The notes: generated by a model not told the origin, from the letters alone. DNA of 64,000 nucleotides from Mactromeris polynyma (GCA_032209605.1 JASFXZ010000008.1:3410001-3474000); one strand, 5' to 3'. Positions 49,773 through 60,318 are shown, numbered from the stretch's first letter. Made by a program: numbers and translations.

Positions 49773-52700
49773 TTAGCCAGTAAAGGTATTCACACATTGA
49801 ACAATGTATGAATATGAATGTTTCAAAAATTGTCTCTCTGTTTCGATGTCGAATATAGGTTCCAGGGGAGCGCCTAAAAGTTTTAAAGTAAGGGAGAAAC
49901 TATCTAGTTGATAAATCAATTGTAAATCATTCAAGTCCAGAATCTGTGATAATGAGGTAAGCATTTGAGTTTTGAGTGTTTGCGTAATAGAACATTCACA
50001 CATAATATGAACTAGCTCCTCCTGGAAAATGTTGTCACATATATCGCAAGTAATGTTATCAAGTTCAACAGGTCGTGCCCAGAGTCGAGAGATGACGCTC
50101 ATGGTATATCTGAATTGACTGCGTTGGCAAACTTTATACACAATAGATGGCATGATATGAGGTTGTAAAATTCTGAAGAAAGTAAAATCTGAGTCTTGTG
50201 ACATTCTATTATCCCATAATATTGTTTCATTATGAGTAATAGCATTTTTAACAGTATGTTTCCATTCTCGTTTAGATGGTATACATTCTCTGGAAGATGT
50301 AAACATATTTACTATACCCTGTAAGTTATATTTTAGCAAAAGATTACAAATATCTGGTATGAAGCCAAGCGTTACAAGTGCATTATCTGTAATGAATAAA
50401 ATGAGTTTTCTAAAAAATATGTTACTTGTCACAGAGCCCATTGGTAGAGTCATTAGTTTGTGGAGGAACATTAATTTGCGGTACTCGATGTGGGAAGGGA
50501 GTCGATTAAGACCAAGCATGGATTCTGCCATGTCGGAGCGGGTTTGAATTGGGAACCCTTGAATGCGTTTAAGAGCAGAGTGTTGGAATCGGGAGACAGA
50601 TACGATATTTGAACGAGTGGTGTTGTTCCACAGTTCAGAGCCGTACGTTGCAATAGGCTTAATTATTTTAGAATATAAGTCGGCAGATACTAATGGATTA
50701 ACGCCCTGGATATGGATGCCTTGAGCAGACATGGCAAATAAAGCGTTATTGGCTTTTTGTAAGCGTTGGTCAATCCTAATTGTGTCTTTTAAGTTGTAAG
50801 AGTACAGAATGCCCAGGTGGACAAAGGTGTCAGTTTGGTCGATAAACTGATCCCCGAATAATATACCTACTTTAGGTTGTGTTCGTTTTCTTGTGAAAAC
50901 GGTTACATTGCACTTTTGGACGTTAATAGAGACGTGCCAATGGTTACAATAATGGTATACGATGTCGACCATTTTCTGTAATCGGTATGGTGTGAGGGTC
51001 AATAGCGATATATCGTCGGCGAATGCAGGGTTTCCGGAGTTTACCGACATGACCTTTAACCCTAGACGACTACTTTCTAGTTCGTTTAGTAAGTCATTGA
51101 CATAGACGAGATAAAGGAATGTGGACAAAACACCGCCTTGTCGCACTCCCCTGTTTACGCTAATCACGTCTGACGTATAGCCAGAGAGTCGTACGACGGA
51201 GGTAAGGTTGTTATGTGTGGACATAAGCAGACGTAGGATTTTTCCCGTGAACCCAAGTCTACCCAGTTTAAGAAAGAGAGCGTTGAATCTGACCGTGTCA
51301 AATGCTGCTTTTTGGTCGAGACAAGCTACGTAGACGTCTGAGTGACGCTCGATATTGTACAATATTGTTTCTTGGACTGCAAAAGCGGTTGATAGACAAC
51401 TTAGGTTGGATTGAAAACCTTGTTGCTGTGCGTTTGGAAATGTGATAGCATTCTCTTTTAGGTGGCCATTAACCCTGTTCAAGATGATTTTCTCGAATAT
51501 TTTGCAGAATGCTGGAATCAGTGATATAGGGCGATAACTTGTGGGTTCGGTTTTAACCTTGCCTTTGCCTTTGTAGATCGGTATGATAATGCTTGTTTGC
51601 CAGTCATAAGGGACATTAAGCTCGAGTAATATTGCATTGAATAGTGAGGTCAGCATGAATTTTACTGGATTTCCGCCGTTGATCACATGCTCATTAAGAA
51701 TTTGGTCGTGCCCTGGGGCTTTATTGCGCGATAGATTAGTAACTATTTTATCAAGTTCTTGCTCTTCGATGGGTCGGAGTAGTAATTGAGCGTGAGAGCT
51801 AGGGGGTCTTGTGATATAGTCGTTTAGTTCCGTTTGGTAATCGAAAGGCAAGTCATCGCCATTATTGTGGGTACCGAAAACACTGTTATAGTGCTGGAAA
51901 AATCCTCGTATAACGTCGGAATCATGATAGCTTCGACCGTTAACGTTGAGGGAATTGCAAACTTCGAAATTTGATCCACTCTTACGTTTCAGTAATTTCC
52001 AAAACAAGTTGTAGTCGGAATCCGCTGCTTTGTTTAACCGATCAAATATTGCATTCTCGTGTTCATTGATACGACGTTTTTGTAGGCGCCTGAATGCTCT
52101 TTTCGCTGCTTTGTAATGTGTAAAGGAGTCGTGCGTACGGGACCTTGGACGTCCTTGTTGTAACCAAATCGAGCGGGAATGCCTTGCTTGCGCATGCGCG
52201 TGTTTTAGTTCCGGACACCAGTAAGGTTTGGCAGCTTTGTTTAGCTGGGCTTTCGGAAGATGCTTTTCAGCTTCACGAATAAAGTTAGAGATTGCAGAAT
52301 TGAGAATATCAGGCCCGAGACTGTCGATATTGTGCGTATTTAACATTCGTTTGACTTGATTATCAATTTCTTTTGTGAAGTTCGAGATGTGTTCGGGGGT
52401 ACATTTGGACCAGTTTATGTTGGGGGTGAGGGTCGATTTTCGGCGAATTCTCTCACCTTTTATGTTTACCTGGAATAATATTGGTAAATGGTCTGATGTA
52501 AGAATTTCGTGGGGTTCTACTACACTATAACTCAAACACAAGTGGCTGGAGGTATTCTCAATGAGTACGTGGTCGATGTTAGTTCTGGTGGGAACAAAGG
52601 TGTACTTGTTGCTATTAAACAAGTTATGGAGGGAAACTAAGTTGTTGTTACGGGCGAAATCGGAAAGAATTTTGGATTTATGATTCGGGAAACGTTTGGT

Positions 52701-53231
52701 ATCTGTGACAAGCTGGGCGTTAAAATCTCCTGCAAATATAACAGATCCAATTTTACAGTAGTGTGACATAAGTGATTGAACATCACATAAAGATTCCTTA
52801 TACGAATTAACATCATTGTCAGAAGGAAGGTATACACAAAATACATAGATTGGTACATCGCAACTAAGCTTGAACTCTAACCCTAATATTCTATCATTGT
52901 TAATATTGGGCAATACAGATACATATTTTCTAAGTGTTTTACGTATAAGTATAGCAGTTCCTGCTTTACCACATTTCAGATGACCATAGTTATCAGTATT
53001 ATTGTCATAAGTATTTACATGATAATAGTCACTGTGAATAGATTGCAGAAAATCTTGAGATCTATATAAAAGTTTGTGTTCTGTTAACAAAGCTAAATCA
53101 ATGTTATTTTTGTCTAATTGTTCGGAGAGGCTATATGCTGAGGACATTATGCCTCTAACGTTCCAACACAGTAGGTTTAACAGCATAACTGATAAAACCA
53201 ATTGAAATGATAAGTAAATAATATTAGGCAT
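49773..53231 (-). CDS. LINE ORF2: endonuclease-reverse transcriptase
   Basis: A 1152-residue uninterrupted frame. Residues 17-255 form an AP-type endonuclease: LLCWNVRG (N24), LTEHKL (E51), VYLPS near 133-137, GDFNAQ (D169, N171) and SDHLPI (D247, H248). A reverse transcriptase follows: RNKAPGHDQI, TSYRPISLIPAFCKIFEK, CLDQKAAFDTV (second Asp at 645), RQGGVLSTFLY, and the catalytic FADD at 737-740. Near residue 1062 is a zinc-binding C-x2-C-x9-H-x4-C motif (CDICDNIF...VHIMCEC). All catalytic residues are present, so it may be young and possibly active in trans. A second ATG at residue 16, just before the endonuclease, may be the true start. It would cut target DNA and prime reverse transcription of its own RNA in the nucleus. 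No RNase H domain is seen. Confidence 0.95.
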   Translation of the reverse strand: MPNIIYLSFQLVLSVMLLNLLCWNVRGIMSSAYSLSEQLDKNNIDLALLTEHKLLYRSQDFLQSIHSDYYHVNTYDNNTDNYGHLKCGKAGTAILIRKTLRKYVSVLPNINNDRILGLEFKLSCDVPIYVFCVYLPSDNDVNSYKESLCDVQSLMSHYCKIGSVIFAGDFNAQLVTDTKRFPNHKSKILSDFARNNNLVSLHNLFNSNKYTFVPTRTNIDHVLIENTSSHLCLSYSVVEPHEILTSDHLPILFQVNIKGERIRRKSTLTPNINWSKCTPEHISNFTKEIDNQVKRMLNTHNIDSLGPDILNSAISNFIREAEKHLPKAQLNKAAKPYWCPELKHAHAQARHSRSIWLQQGRPRSRTHDSFTHYKAAKRAFRRLQKRRINEHENAIFDRLNKAADSDYNLFWKLLKRKSGSNFEVCNSLNVNGRSYHDSDVIRGFFQHYNSVFGTHNNGDDLPFDYQTELNDYITRPPSSHAQLLLRPIEEQELDKIVTNLSRNKAPGHDQILNEHVINGGNPVKFMLTSLFNAILLELNVPYDWQTSIIIPIYKGKGKVKTEPTSYRPISLIPAFCKIFEKIILNRVNGHLKENAITFPNAQQQGFQSNLSCLSTAFAVQETILYNIERHSDVYVACLDQKAAFDTVRFNALFLKLGRLGFTGKILRLLMSTHNNLTSVVRLSGYTSDVISVNRGVRQGGVLSTFLYLVYVNDLLNELESSRLGLKVMSVNSGNPAFADDISLLTLTPYRLQKMVDIVYHYCNHWHVSINVQKCNVTVFTRKRTQPKVGILFGDQFIDQTDTFVHLGILYSYNLKDTIRIDQRLQKANNALFAMSAQGIHIQGVNPLVSADLYSKIIKPIATYGSELWNNTTRSNIVSVSRFQHSALKRIQGFPIQTRSDMAESMLGLNRLPSHIEYRKLMFLHKLMTLPMGSVTSNIFFRKLILFITDNALVTLGFIPDICNLLLKYNLQGIVNMFTSSRECIPSKREWKHTVKNAITHNETILWDNRMSQDSDFTFFRILQPHIMPSIVYKVCQRSQFRYTMSVISRLWARPVELDNITCDICDNIFQEELVHIMCECSITQTLKTQMLTSLSQILDLNDLQLIYQLDSFSLTLKLLGAPLEPIFDIETERQFLKHSYSYIVQCVNTFTG

Positions 53232-53266
53232 TGCACAAATAATCTAATAATGCGGGTACTAACAAG

Positions 53267-54055
53267 TTAATTGTCGATCGAGTCACGATCCGAGTCACGG
53301 TCGTCACGACCGTCAGCGTCTCTATGAATATCACTGTTGTCACGGTATCGGTAGCTATGATGATCGTTGTAGTTTCTGCGGTAGTTGTTGTTATGATAAC
53401 GATTGTCATAGTTTGTATAAGCTGGGTGCGAAGCCGTGCTCTCGTTGTAATGATGATCACGGTCATTATCGCGATCATAATCTACGTTGTCATTTGAGCG
53501 CTGTTGGAATCGAGGAGGTCTATCTTTGTTGCGCTGCTGGGATTTCTCTCTCTCCCAGTCGGGTTTGTTGATCCATTTGCGACAGGTAATATCGGATGGC
53601 CAGAAGCCGCTTCTATTGATAATGTGTTCATCATCATAGAATATGTTCACTTTCGCTGCCGAGCCGTTTTTCCCTTGGTATATAGTAATGAAGGTTGGTG
53701 TCACGTTTTTATTTGTCATAAAATCGTAAATATCCTGTTTGGTTACCTCTCTGTCGATGTTACTGAGAAAATAAGACCGTGTTTTCTTACGTCTCACCGC
53801 CTTAAAACCTGTAGTGAAATTGTCATCACTTGCTGTATCAGGCTTTTGATCGTGTTTTGTTTTCAGATGTCCGCTAGGTATATCGGTCACATTAACGTTG
53901 ATGGCGGGAATACTTTCGTCCTTGTTAATGCCGATATCTATGGCTGTTGGAGATGGTATGTCATTCGGTTTTAGCTGGTTTACGGTATGTAAAACAGCAC
54001 TGTAGCTTGCACGCTCGTTAGTTGGTGTAGTAGAAGATGTGCTAGGTACAGGTGG
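53267..54055 (-). pseudogene. LINE ORF1, 5'-truncated, RRM-like plus R/D/N/Y-rich tail
   Basis: The frame is open for 262 codons from the in-frame stop at 54056-54058 down to the ORF1 stop, but has no ATG; the first start-like codon is GTG at 53888-53890. It is therefore the 3' part of a longer ORF1 or a degraded start. Around residues 90-165 is a compact alpha/beta region (RSYFLSNIDREVTKQDIYDF, then FWPSDITCRKW), resembling the RRM-like fold with an FWP...W ending found in ORF1 proteins of many invertebrate LINEs (family knowledge). The last 95 residues are very rich in Arg, Asp, Asn, Tyr and His, as expected of a low-complexity RNA-binding tail. Likely role: binding the element RNA as part of the retrotransposition particle. 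Confidence 0.7.
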
Positions 54056-54330
54056 TTAATAATGGGACAGTCATTATCCTGAATCATAGGACAGTCATTA
54101 TCCTGAATCATAGGACAGTCATTATCCTGAATCATAGGACAGTCATTATCCTGAATCATAGGACAGTAATTATCCTGAATCATAGGACAGTAATTATCCT
54201 GAATCATAGGACAGTCATTATCCTGAATCATAGGACAGTAATTATCCTGAATCATAGGACAGTAATTATCCTGAATCATAGGACAGTAATTATCCTGAAT
54301 CATAGGACAGTCATTATCCTGAATCATATT
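54056..54330. repeat. 24-bp minisatellite, about 11 copies, at the LINE 5' end
   Basis: Unit: gaatcataggacag, t, c/a, attatcct. The only variable site is acagtcatt versus acagtaatt. The first unit begins within a few bases of the last LINE-derived codon. Both strands are open (115 codons minus, 122 plus), a by-product of the 24-bp period. Confidence 0.96.
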
Positions 54331-54576
54331 TCAAATTTAACTCTAACTAGAGCTGTCATTGATTCGGCAAAATGCTTATCGACGATATCGAAATATTGGA
54401 TGAGAAATATCGATGATTAATCGATATAATTATCAAGACTGTATCATTTACTAAAATGCTAAGGCGATAGGACTAATGTTACTTGTTATCTACAATTTTT
54501 CAGTATTTGTGTGCCATTTTATTTGAAGCGGTATTACACTTTTTTCTTCTCAGACGGCTATAAAATTGTGGTAGTT
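54331..54576. other. Spacer with a possible hAT fragment
   Basis: Words such as agagctgtcattgattcgg, gatatcgaaatattgg and atcgatgattaatcgatata at 54345-54430 resemble ATCGAT-rich hAT MITE interiors, but no second terminus is visible. A splice-acceptor-like ctacaatttttcag lies at 54490-54503. Confidence 0.35.
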
Positions 54577-55061
54577 TCAAACATAGGTCTACCCTGTCAT
54601 TATATACCCGTATGTGTGACACATTTCAACATAGGTCTACAATGTCATTATATACCCGTATGTGTGACACATTTCAACATAGATCTACCCTGTCATTATA
54701 TACCCGTATGTGTGACACATTTCAACATAGGTCTACCATGTCATTATATACCCGTATGTGTGACACATTTCAACATAGATCTACCATGTCATTATATACC
54801 CGTATGTGTGACACATTTCAACATAGGTCTACCCTGTCATTATATACCCGTATGTGTGACACATTTCAACATAGGTCTACCATGTCATTATATACCCGTA
54901 TGTGTGACACATTTCAACATAGGTCTACCATGTCATTATATACCCGTATGTGGGACACATTTCAACATAGGTCAACCATGTCATTATATACCCGTATGTG
55001 TGACACATTTCAACATAGGTATACCCTGTCATTATATACCCGTATGTGTGACACATTTCTA
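54577..55061. repeat. 48-bp minisatellite, about 10 copies
   Basis: Unit: acatttcaacataggtctac, then c/a-a/c-tgtcattatatacccg, then tatgtgtgac. Small changes between units (ggtcta/gatcta/ggtcaa; accatg/accctg/acaatg). Two plus frames stay open: 198 codons (repeat with NIGLPCHYIPVCVTHF, two Cys per unit) and 150 codons. It is 48 bp like the main period of the 7-kb satellite, but unrelated in sequence. Confidence 0.97.
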
Positions 55062-55473
55062 TAAACATGAATATGTAACATCATCGATCTATGTACATTC
55101 ATTTTAGTTTCTATGGCAGAAAAAAACACTGTGTCGAAACGCTTACCCGTATTTTTGATAGTCTTTGATTGCTTTCACCAGAATTACATGAAAATGCAGG
55201 CAATTACTGGTTTAAGTTTTGTACAAGTTATCAACCAAACACCATCGAATGTCTAACTGATTGACATTGGTGCAAATTCATCATGTTTTTTTATCAAAAC
55301 ATGTAACTTCTTGTTGTCAGTAAACACGTTCATAAAGTCAGCTTATCGTTCATCAGTGAATCACAGATAGTTATCACTTTAATTACATCTGAGTATATAT
55401 TATAGTTTAGCTAAACGTTTGACAACAAAATGTGTTAAACCCGATAAAAATACACTTTTTTGTACTTATTTCA
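55062..55473. other. AT-rich spacer before the cysteine-rich exon
   Basis: If the downstream exon is real, this would be intron sequence: it ends in ttttttgtacttatttcag, a good acceptor tract. No upstream exon was identified. Confidence 0.4.
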
Positions 55474-55659
55474 GTGTCATATAATTATTGTGCAGGAAAA
55501 TCCAATGGACATTTTTATGATCGAGTTAGAAATCGTCTGATTTATGTGCATGTTACACGTGGCAAGTGTACTCAAGTCACCAATGTGACAGACAAATGTC
55601 ATCTTGACACTCATTGTTTACGCAATAAATGTGTTACACTAATACCAGCGAATCATTAA
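55474..55659 (+). CDS. Candidate terminal exon, cysteine-rich secreted-type peptide
   Basis: It starts right after a strong acceptor (polypyrimidine tract then TTTCAG, ending 55473) and stays open for about 60 codons to TAA. The peptide has five cysteines in a pattern starting YCAGKSNGHFYD and later GKC, DKC, THC, NKC. The CxGKxNGxFYD start resembles a chitin-binding peritrophin-A (CBM14) module, but two of the usual inner cysteines would be Arg and Val, so it may be divergent, a different cysteine-rich fold, or a decayed exon. No upstream exon or signal peptide was found. An AATAAA at 55624 is inside the frame; another lies near 56019. Confidence 0.35.
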   Translation: MSYNYCAGKSNGHFYDRVRNRLIYVHVTRGKCTQVTNVTDKCHLDTHCLRNKCVTLIPANH

Positions 55660-57024
55660 CCAAGCATCTCTCAAGCACTGATTTATACGTAATCAATATT
55701 TAACAATTACTGCAATTCTACCACTTTGTACTGGTGTGTCTATAAGTTTCATGTAGAGACAGCCCAACGAGTATTATCTAGAAAAAAGAAGATTTTATCG
55801 ACGTTTATAGGTTTAGTACTGGGAGCAATGTTATTATCAATGCCAATATCACCACCGCCCACACAGTCCCGTATTGTTGTTTACCAGGAGTGCTCCGGCA
55901 AATGTCATGTTATTATATCACACTAACCTTATTCCATTGCTTTATCATCTAATATAGTAAGTGGGCAGACGACTTGGGCGTATTTTCCAAATTGGCAATT
56001 TGTAACCTTTCCTACTGTTAATAAAATAGTATACTGTATGTTGTAGGCGATTGGAAACAAAGAGTTTGAACGTTAAAATGATAAGTTTGACTAACATTTC
56101 ATGTGCTATGTACATTATGTATACATATATATAATGTAAAGTATGATGTTACTCAGTATAGAATTGCCTTTTGTTTACAATATTCTAAAGTTTGAGCTGC
56201 ACACTATTTTATGTCTGATACGCATCGTGTACATATTGTATCCAAGAATGGCCCTCCGTCTGTAAAACTTGCTGAAATACATACAGGAATGTGGTCTTCA
56301 CCTCTTGCTAGTGTTTGCCGGTGTCATGATGTGTTGTCATGACGTCCGGGTAAGAAAAACAAACACATAGACTATTATAACCTTCACCAGACCAAGAATA
56401 ACACTATTTCTTAGAAACCCTCCCCTAAAAGTGTGTGTGTTTTTTCATAAGTTTACAGTTTATAATTTCTCACGAATAATATATTGGACAATACCACAGT
56501 CAAGACACATACGTCTGATTTTCAGGACACTTCAGGACACAAGTATAGTTTCAACTTATGTAATACAGACATAGTATGATTCAGTCAGGAACGGAGAGCT
56601 CAGTGCAATCTAATGAATGTCAAATAAATGCACTGATGGTATATGTGAGGAGGTGTGTTAAGAGGAAGTGGGTTTAGAGAATCTTGAGGTGGGCTCCGTG
56701 GTAGGAGAGTTCGGATGAGACGGACTCAAAGGAGGTGGATTAATTGCCAAAACAAAATGTTGGAGTTCATAAAACTCTATGGAATGTAGTTTGATTGCTT
56801 TAAGAAAGATATATAGTTCAACGCCAGCATGATTTTATAACGTACGCTTTATTTCTGCGCATGTTGGTCTTTTGTAAAGAATCAATCTGATATAAGTCTT
56901 AACACCGACACGATAAGTCGCTGTGTTCCGCACTTCCGGGTGGATCTTATCAGAAAAAATTCTGAACAGAAAAAACAGTTCTGATAAATTCTGCTATACC
57001 ATAAGACGACGATCTTATAATTAT
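55660..57024. other. Intergenic DNA after the candidate exon
   Basis: The 66-codon frame at 55726-55926 begins at a non-ATG codon and has a short hydrophobic stretch and an ECSGKCHV word; not called. A purine-rich stretch lies at about 56590-56740. No repeat end found. Confidence 0.45.
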
Positions 57025-57355
57025 CGTACATTTTTCGGTGCAGCCGTACTAACATGTTAGGTTTGCTATTTGCGTATCAGTGTTGTGTAAACCAATCGAA
57101 TGTGCTACGTTAACCACAAAGGCAATTTCTATTCAACCGAACGACGTTTGTAACCTTGACGCGGATTGGTTTATGTTTCAATAAAGGGTACGATATCTTT
57201 TCGAAATCCACTGATTTTTAGTGAATTTACCGAAATCCATTTTTGCTCTGGAGTGACCAGCAATCGTTACATCTCGGCATTTTTTATGTTTCACAACACG
57301 TTTTATCCTTCAAATTGCGCCGACCATCTTTTTCAAGATATCTCTTGTTTGTCAA
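57025..57355 (+). repeat. Two-copy dispersed repeat R2, copy B
   Basis: Collinear with 32591-32930 (see that entry): shares cgtactaacatg, gtgtaaaccaatcgaatg, acgttaaccacaaaggcaat, cggattggttta and gcgccgaccatcttttt. The flanks of the two copies are unrelated, which marks the ends of a mobile or duplicated unit. It contains no conserved ORF. Confidence 0.7.
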
Positions 57356-59943
57356 TCCCATTGTCCGAAGAAAGCACTGCATGAACTCTGCAGTCGTAGT
57401 ATATTTTATAGGCAATCAATACAGTATTAGCAAATAATGAACTGTATTTATGAACCTTATCCAATAAGAAAAGTACGTAATGTTGTAGAATGGTCTTTTA
57501 TCTGGTGACATACTCGCTGACAAACAAGTACATTGTTTAATCAAACCTGTGTAATCTTCAACCAGCTTATTTATGGTAAATGTACTCATTCACTTTGCTA
57601 TCTTTGAAACTGCACTCAATGTATTCATGTTGTTTTAATGATGCCTAAAATCGATACTCTATTACGACGAAGTTCAAAGTCCAATTGATTTGTCACATCA
57701 GTTATTATATGTGATCGATTATACAATAGGTTCAATACTTTGTCTAGTCTTCATCGAACAACACGTTAGTGGTGAGCACGACTGTCAAACCAAATTGCGT
57801 TAACTTCACTTCTGTCAATATAAAAATACAAATAACAGTCTTGTGACCATAGAACCATCTATTAAGATCAGAATCACTATGCACATAACTGTTGAGATTT
57901 ATCCTTTCAATGTTTTATTGCTTTTGATTATTTACACCAAGGATCGGGCGACGATACTGATTTCATGTGACTGGACATATGTGGGTAGCTCAAAGTAACG
58001 TAGAAGAACCTAAACCGGTTATCTGTCTCCTGATTGTGTTACAGGATACAGGACAAGGCATCGATTGTCAGGCAATTCCGTAAACAAAATCTTTGTCAGG
58101 TGCTCACGTAGAACGTAAGACTCATTGTAGCGCCTTTTCCGGCTATTAGGGTCAGGAAGCACTGAATGTCCGTTAGTCAGCTGGATTCTTGATATTGTAC
58201 AAATAAATGTTTTTAGAAAAAAAACTATACTGACGTGTTCAGTTGCTTTTAATTGAAACAATTCGCTAAATGTTCTGAATTTCGGGAAGAACTTAATTAC
58301 GACAATTAGTCGCAATATTCAGAGACAAACATAATTTGATCATCTATAATGACTTATTAAAACACAATACAGACGAAAATAAACAGATAATTTGTTTTTT
58401 GTTTGTTTGTTGATAAGGAAATATGTCTGTATAACTTGATGACACGCAGCGTCTTCTATGACACATTGTCAGGGTAAACTATTTATGCAATACAATGGCC
58501 GAGTATAAAATTAGTAAATATGTTTTGCCTAATCTAGTAGACAATACTTATAGCATAGACAGAGAACTTCGTGAGAAGCATTACACCCTGTCGCGTCTCT
58601 AACATTGCTGTGATGAAATAAATGCTGCCATGTTGTTGTTATTGCAAGTTGTTTTGTTGACCTTATTGTCTGACGAGAGAATTAACACATTGTCCTTATA
58701 AGGTATGGAAAGTGCACTCATTATATCACAATAAAGTCTGCAATTCTAGATGTTTTATAATACGGTGAGCATTCGTAGAAGGAAAACTAAAAAACACGAA
58801 TTACGTAAACGTCATTTAAGCACAAACAGGTTTGGAGACTTTATATTTTTTCGCAAAATTTCGAACGAAGGAGGCCACATGTCACATGTTTTCTTGAAGG
58901 TAGTGGTTCTGACATTTAAATAGGATTTGGAAAAAAAGAGCTACAATTTCAAGACATGTTTTCAGACAGAATTGTAGGAACATAGACTCGTACGAATTGA
59001 CAGGAAATGCTATTTACGAGAATTCTTGTTATTGATTTGACACACATAATGTTTGGATCACAAATATGACAGAGCAAACATTATTCAGAATGAAATTAGT
59101 CAGAAAAAAACACACTATTAAAAGATTCCAAGTAAAACATTCTAAAGACTACATGTTTGGCTGACTGCTTCATAAGCCACAAAGAACTGATAGCCAAGCT
59201 TATGTATAATAGTATTTATGTACTGTATTTCGTTGTAATGACAATGTTTGACTGCCTGTTTCATCAGTATAAGGCGATCAGATGATCTAACTAATGTCCA
59301 TGCGCTTCCAACTGGCAGTGAGGTGTTCTTGCACAACTGCAATGCCCCCGATATTGTCATGAAATCAAGTATTTATTTTCTCGCAACACAACAGTCAAAA
59401 CATTTATGATGAATTACGACAAAAACCCGCACTCGTATATCAAACTTCATCATGGATATGAAATATTAAACATTATGCATAGAAACGCAGTTTTGGGCGG
59501 ACGAGGCAATTTATAACACTTGGTATGAGGAACTAGGAAGAAATTAATTTCGTTATATAATGCGAAATGCTTGGTGTTTCTCGAACAAGAACCAGAGAAC
59601 AGCCGATTCAATGTCACTTGGTTGTCAGTTTAACGTTTCAGGCAAATATAACATTTAAGTGGATGTCATTCTATTATGAAACTTAATCCGTCATTATATA
59701 AAGGAATGCCGTGCCGCTTCCGACAGTTCTATTCTAGAATTGCCTTGGTATATAAATAATAAATATGGTATTTGTAAAACATTCTGAATTATTTATGAAT
59801 TCAAAATATTTGCATTTAAGGATGAAAATGTGCAAACAACACGCTGAATGAATCTCAATTACGCCGATCATAATATTACAAAGAAATATACGACTCCAAA
59901 GCATCTAATTCGTTGGATTCTTAACATATGTCATTAATATCAA
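57356..59943. other. AT-rich intergenic DNA, no gene supported
   Basis: A 98-codon minus frame at 58019-58315 has mixed, partly protein-like composition but no recognisable family and no clear splice sites. No repeat seen. Confidence 0.45.
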
Positions 59944-60318
59944 TCGCTGTATGGTTGATATATATATTTGTGTGTTAGATGTATGTTAAGTTCCCCTTTC
60001 CCCATGTGCAGTTCCTTTACGTGATATAATATTCATGTTCTTTTCTTCCCCATTTCAGCCTATGCTAACTGTCTGTCTTGTTCTGTGATGTATTTCAACC
60101 ATTCAACTCTTTCCACCCTTGTTGTCCCCGTACATTCTTGTAGCTGTTTTTGATGATAGGCCAGACCAATTCTTGTTTCCATATTCCAATACATGTTTAC
60201 CCTTGCACCTCCTCAGTACCTAATGTTTTATATACAATAGTTTCCCTGGGGTCTGTGTGGGAAGGTATTGTCCTGTGTATGTGGCATTCCAAAAAAAGCA
60301 ACTTAATTGCTCTTCCCT
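59944..60318 (-). repeat. Dispersed repeat R1, near full length
   Basis: From the right: gaagagcaattaagttgct, aatgccacatacacaggaca, accttcccacacagacccc, ggaaactattgtatataaaa, then the ggtctggcctatcatc and accatacagcga 3' words. The 3' end stops at the cagcga word, shorter than the copies at 17.0 and 62.3 kb. A poly-A run of seven interrupts the 5' end. Confidence 0.85.

Larger units (their letters stand above)
49573..54055 (-). mobile_element. APE-type non-LTR retrotransposon (LINE), 5'-truncated
   Basis: A minus-strand element of about 4.5 kb: ORF1 (open from 54055), ORF2 (53231-49773), and a 200-bp 3' UTR ending in AATAAAG at about 49603-49609 and a (TTGAA)n tail of about five units at 49575-49601. 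ORF1 and ORF2 are in different frames, separated by about 35 bp. The endonuclease-RT order, the absence of an RNase H domain and a C-terminal CCHC zinc motif fit the CR1/jockey-like groups; the exact clade is not resolved. The 5' end stops inside ORF1 against a 24-bp tandem array. No target duplication could be identified. Confidence 0.93.

Noticed and set aside
53504..53974. 156-codon plus frame opposite LINE ORF1
   Set aside because: It is the antisense shadow of ORF1; composition reflects the Arg/Asp/Tyr codons on the other strand.
25001..55061. Long open frames (60-393 codons) inside the tandem arrays as repeat-protein genes
   Set aside because: They follow from stop-free units whose length divides by three, are often open on both strands, lack a defined start or splice context, and are broken where unit length changes.
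58019..58315. 98-codon minus frame as a gene
   Set aside because: Partly protein-like composition but no family resemblance, no clear splice sites and an AT-rich N-terminal half.
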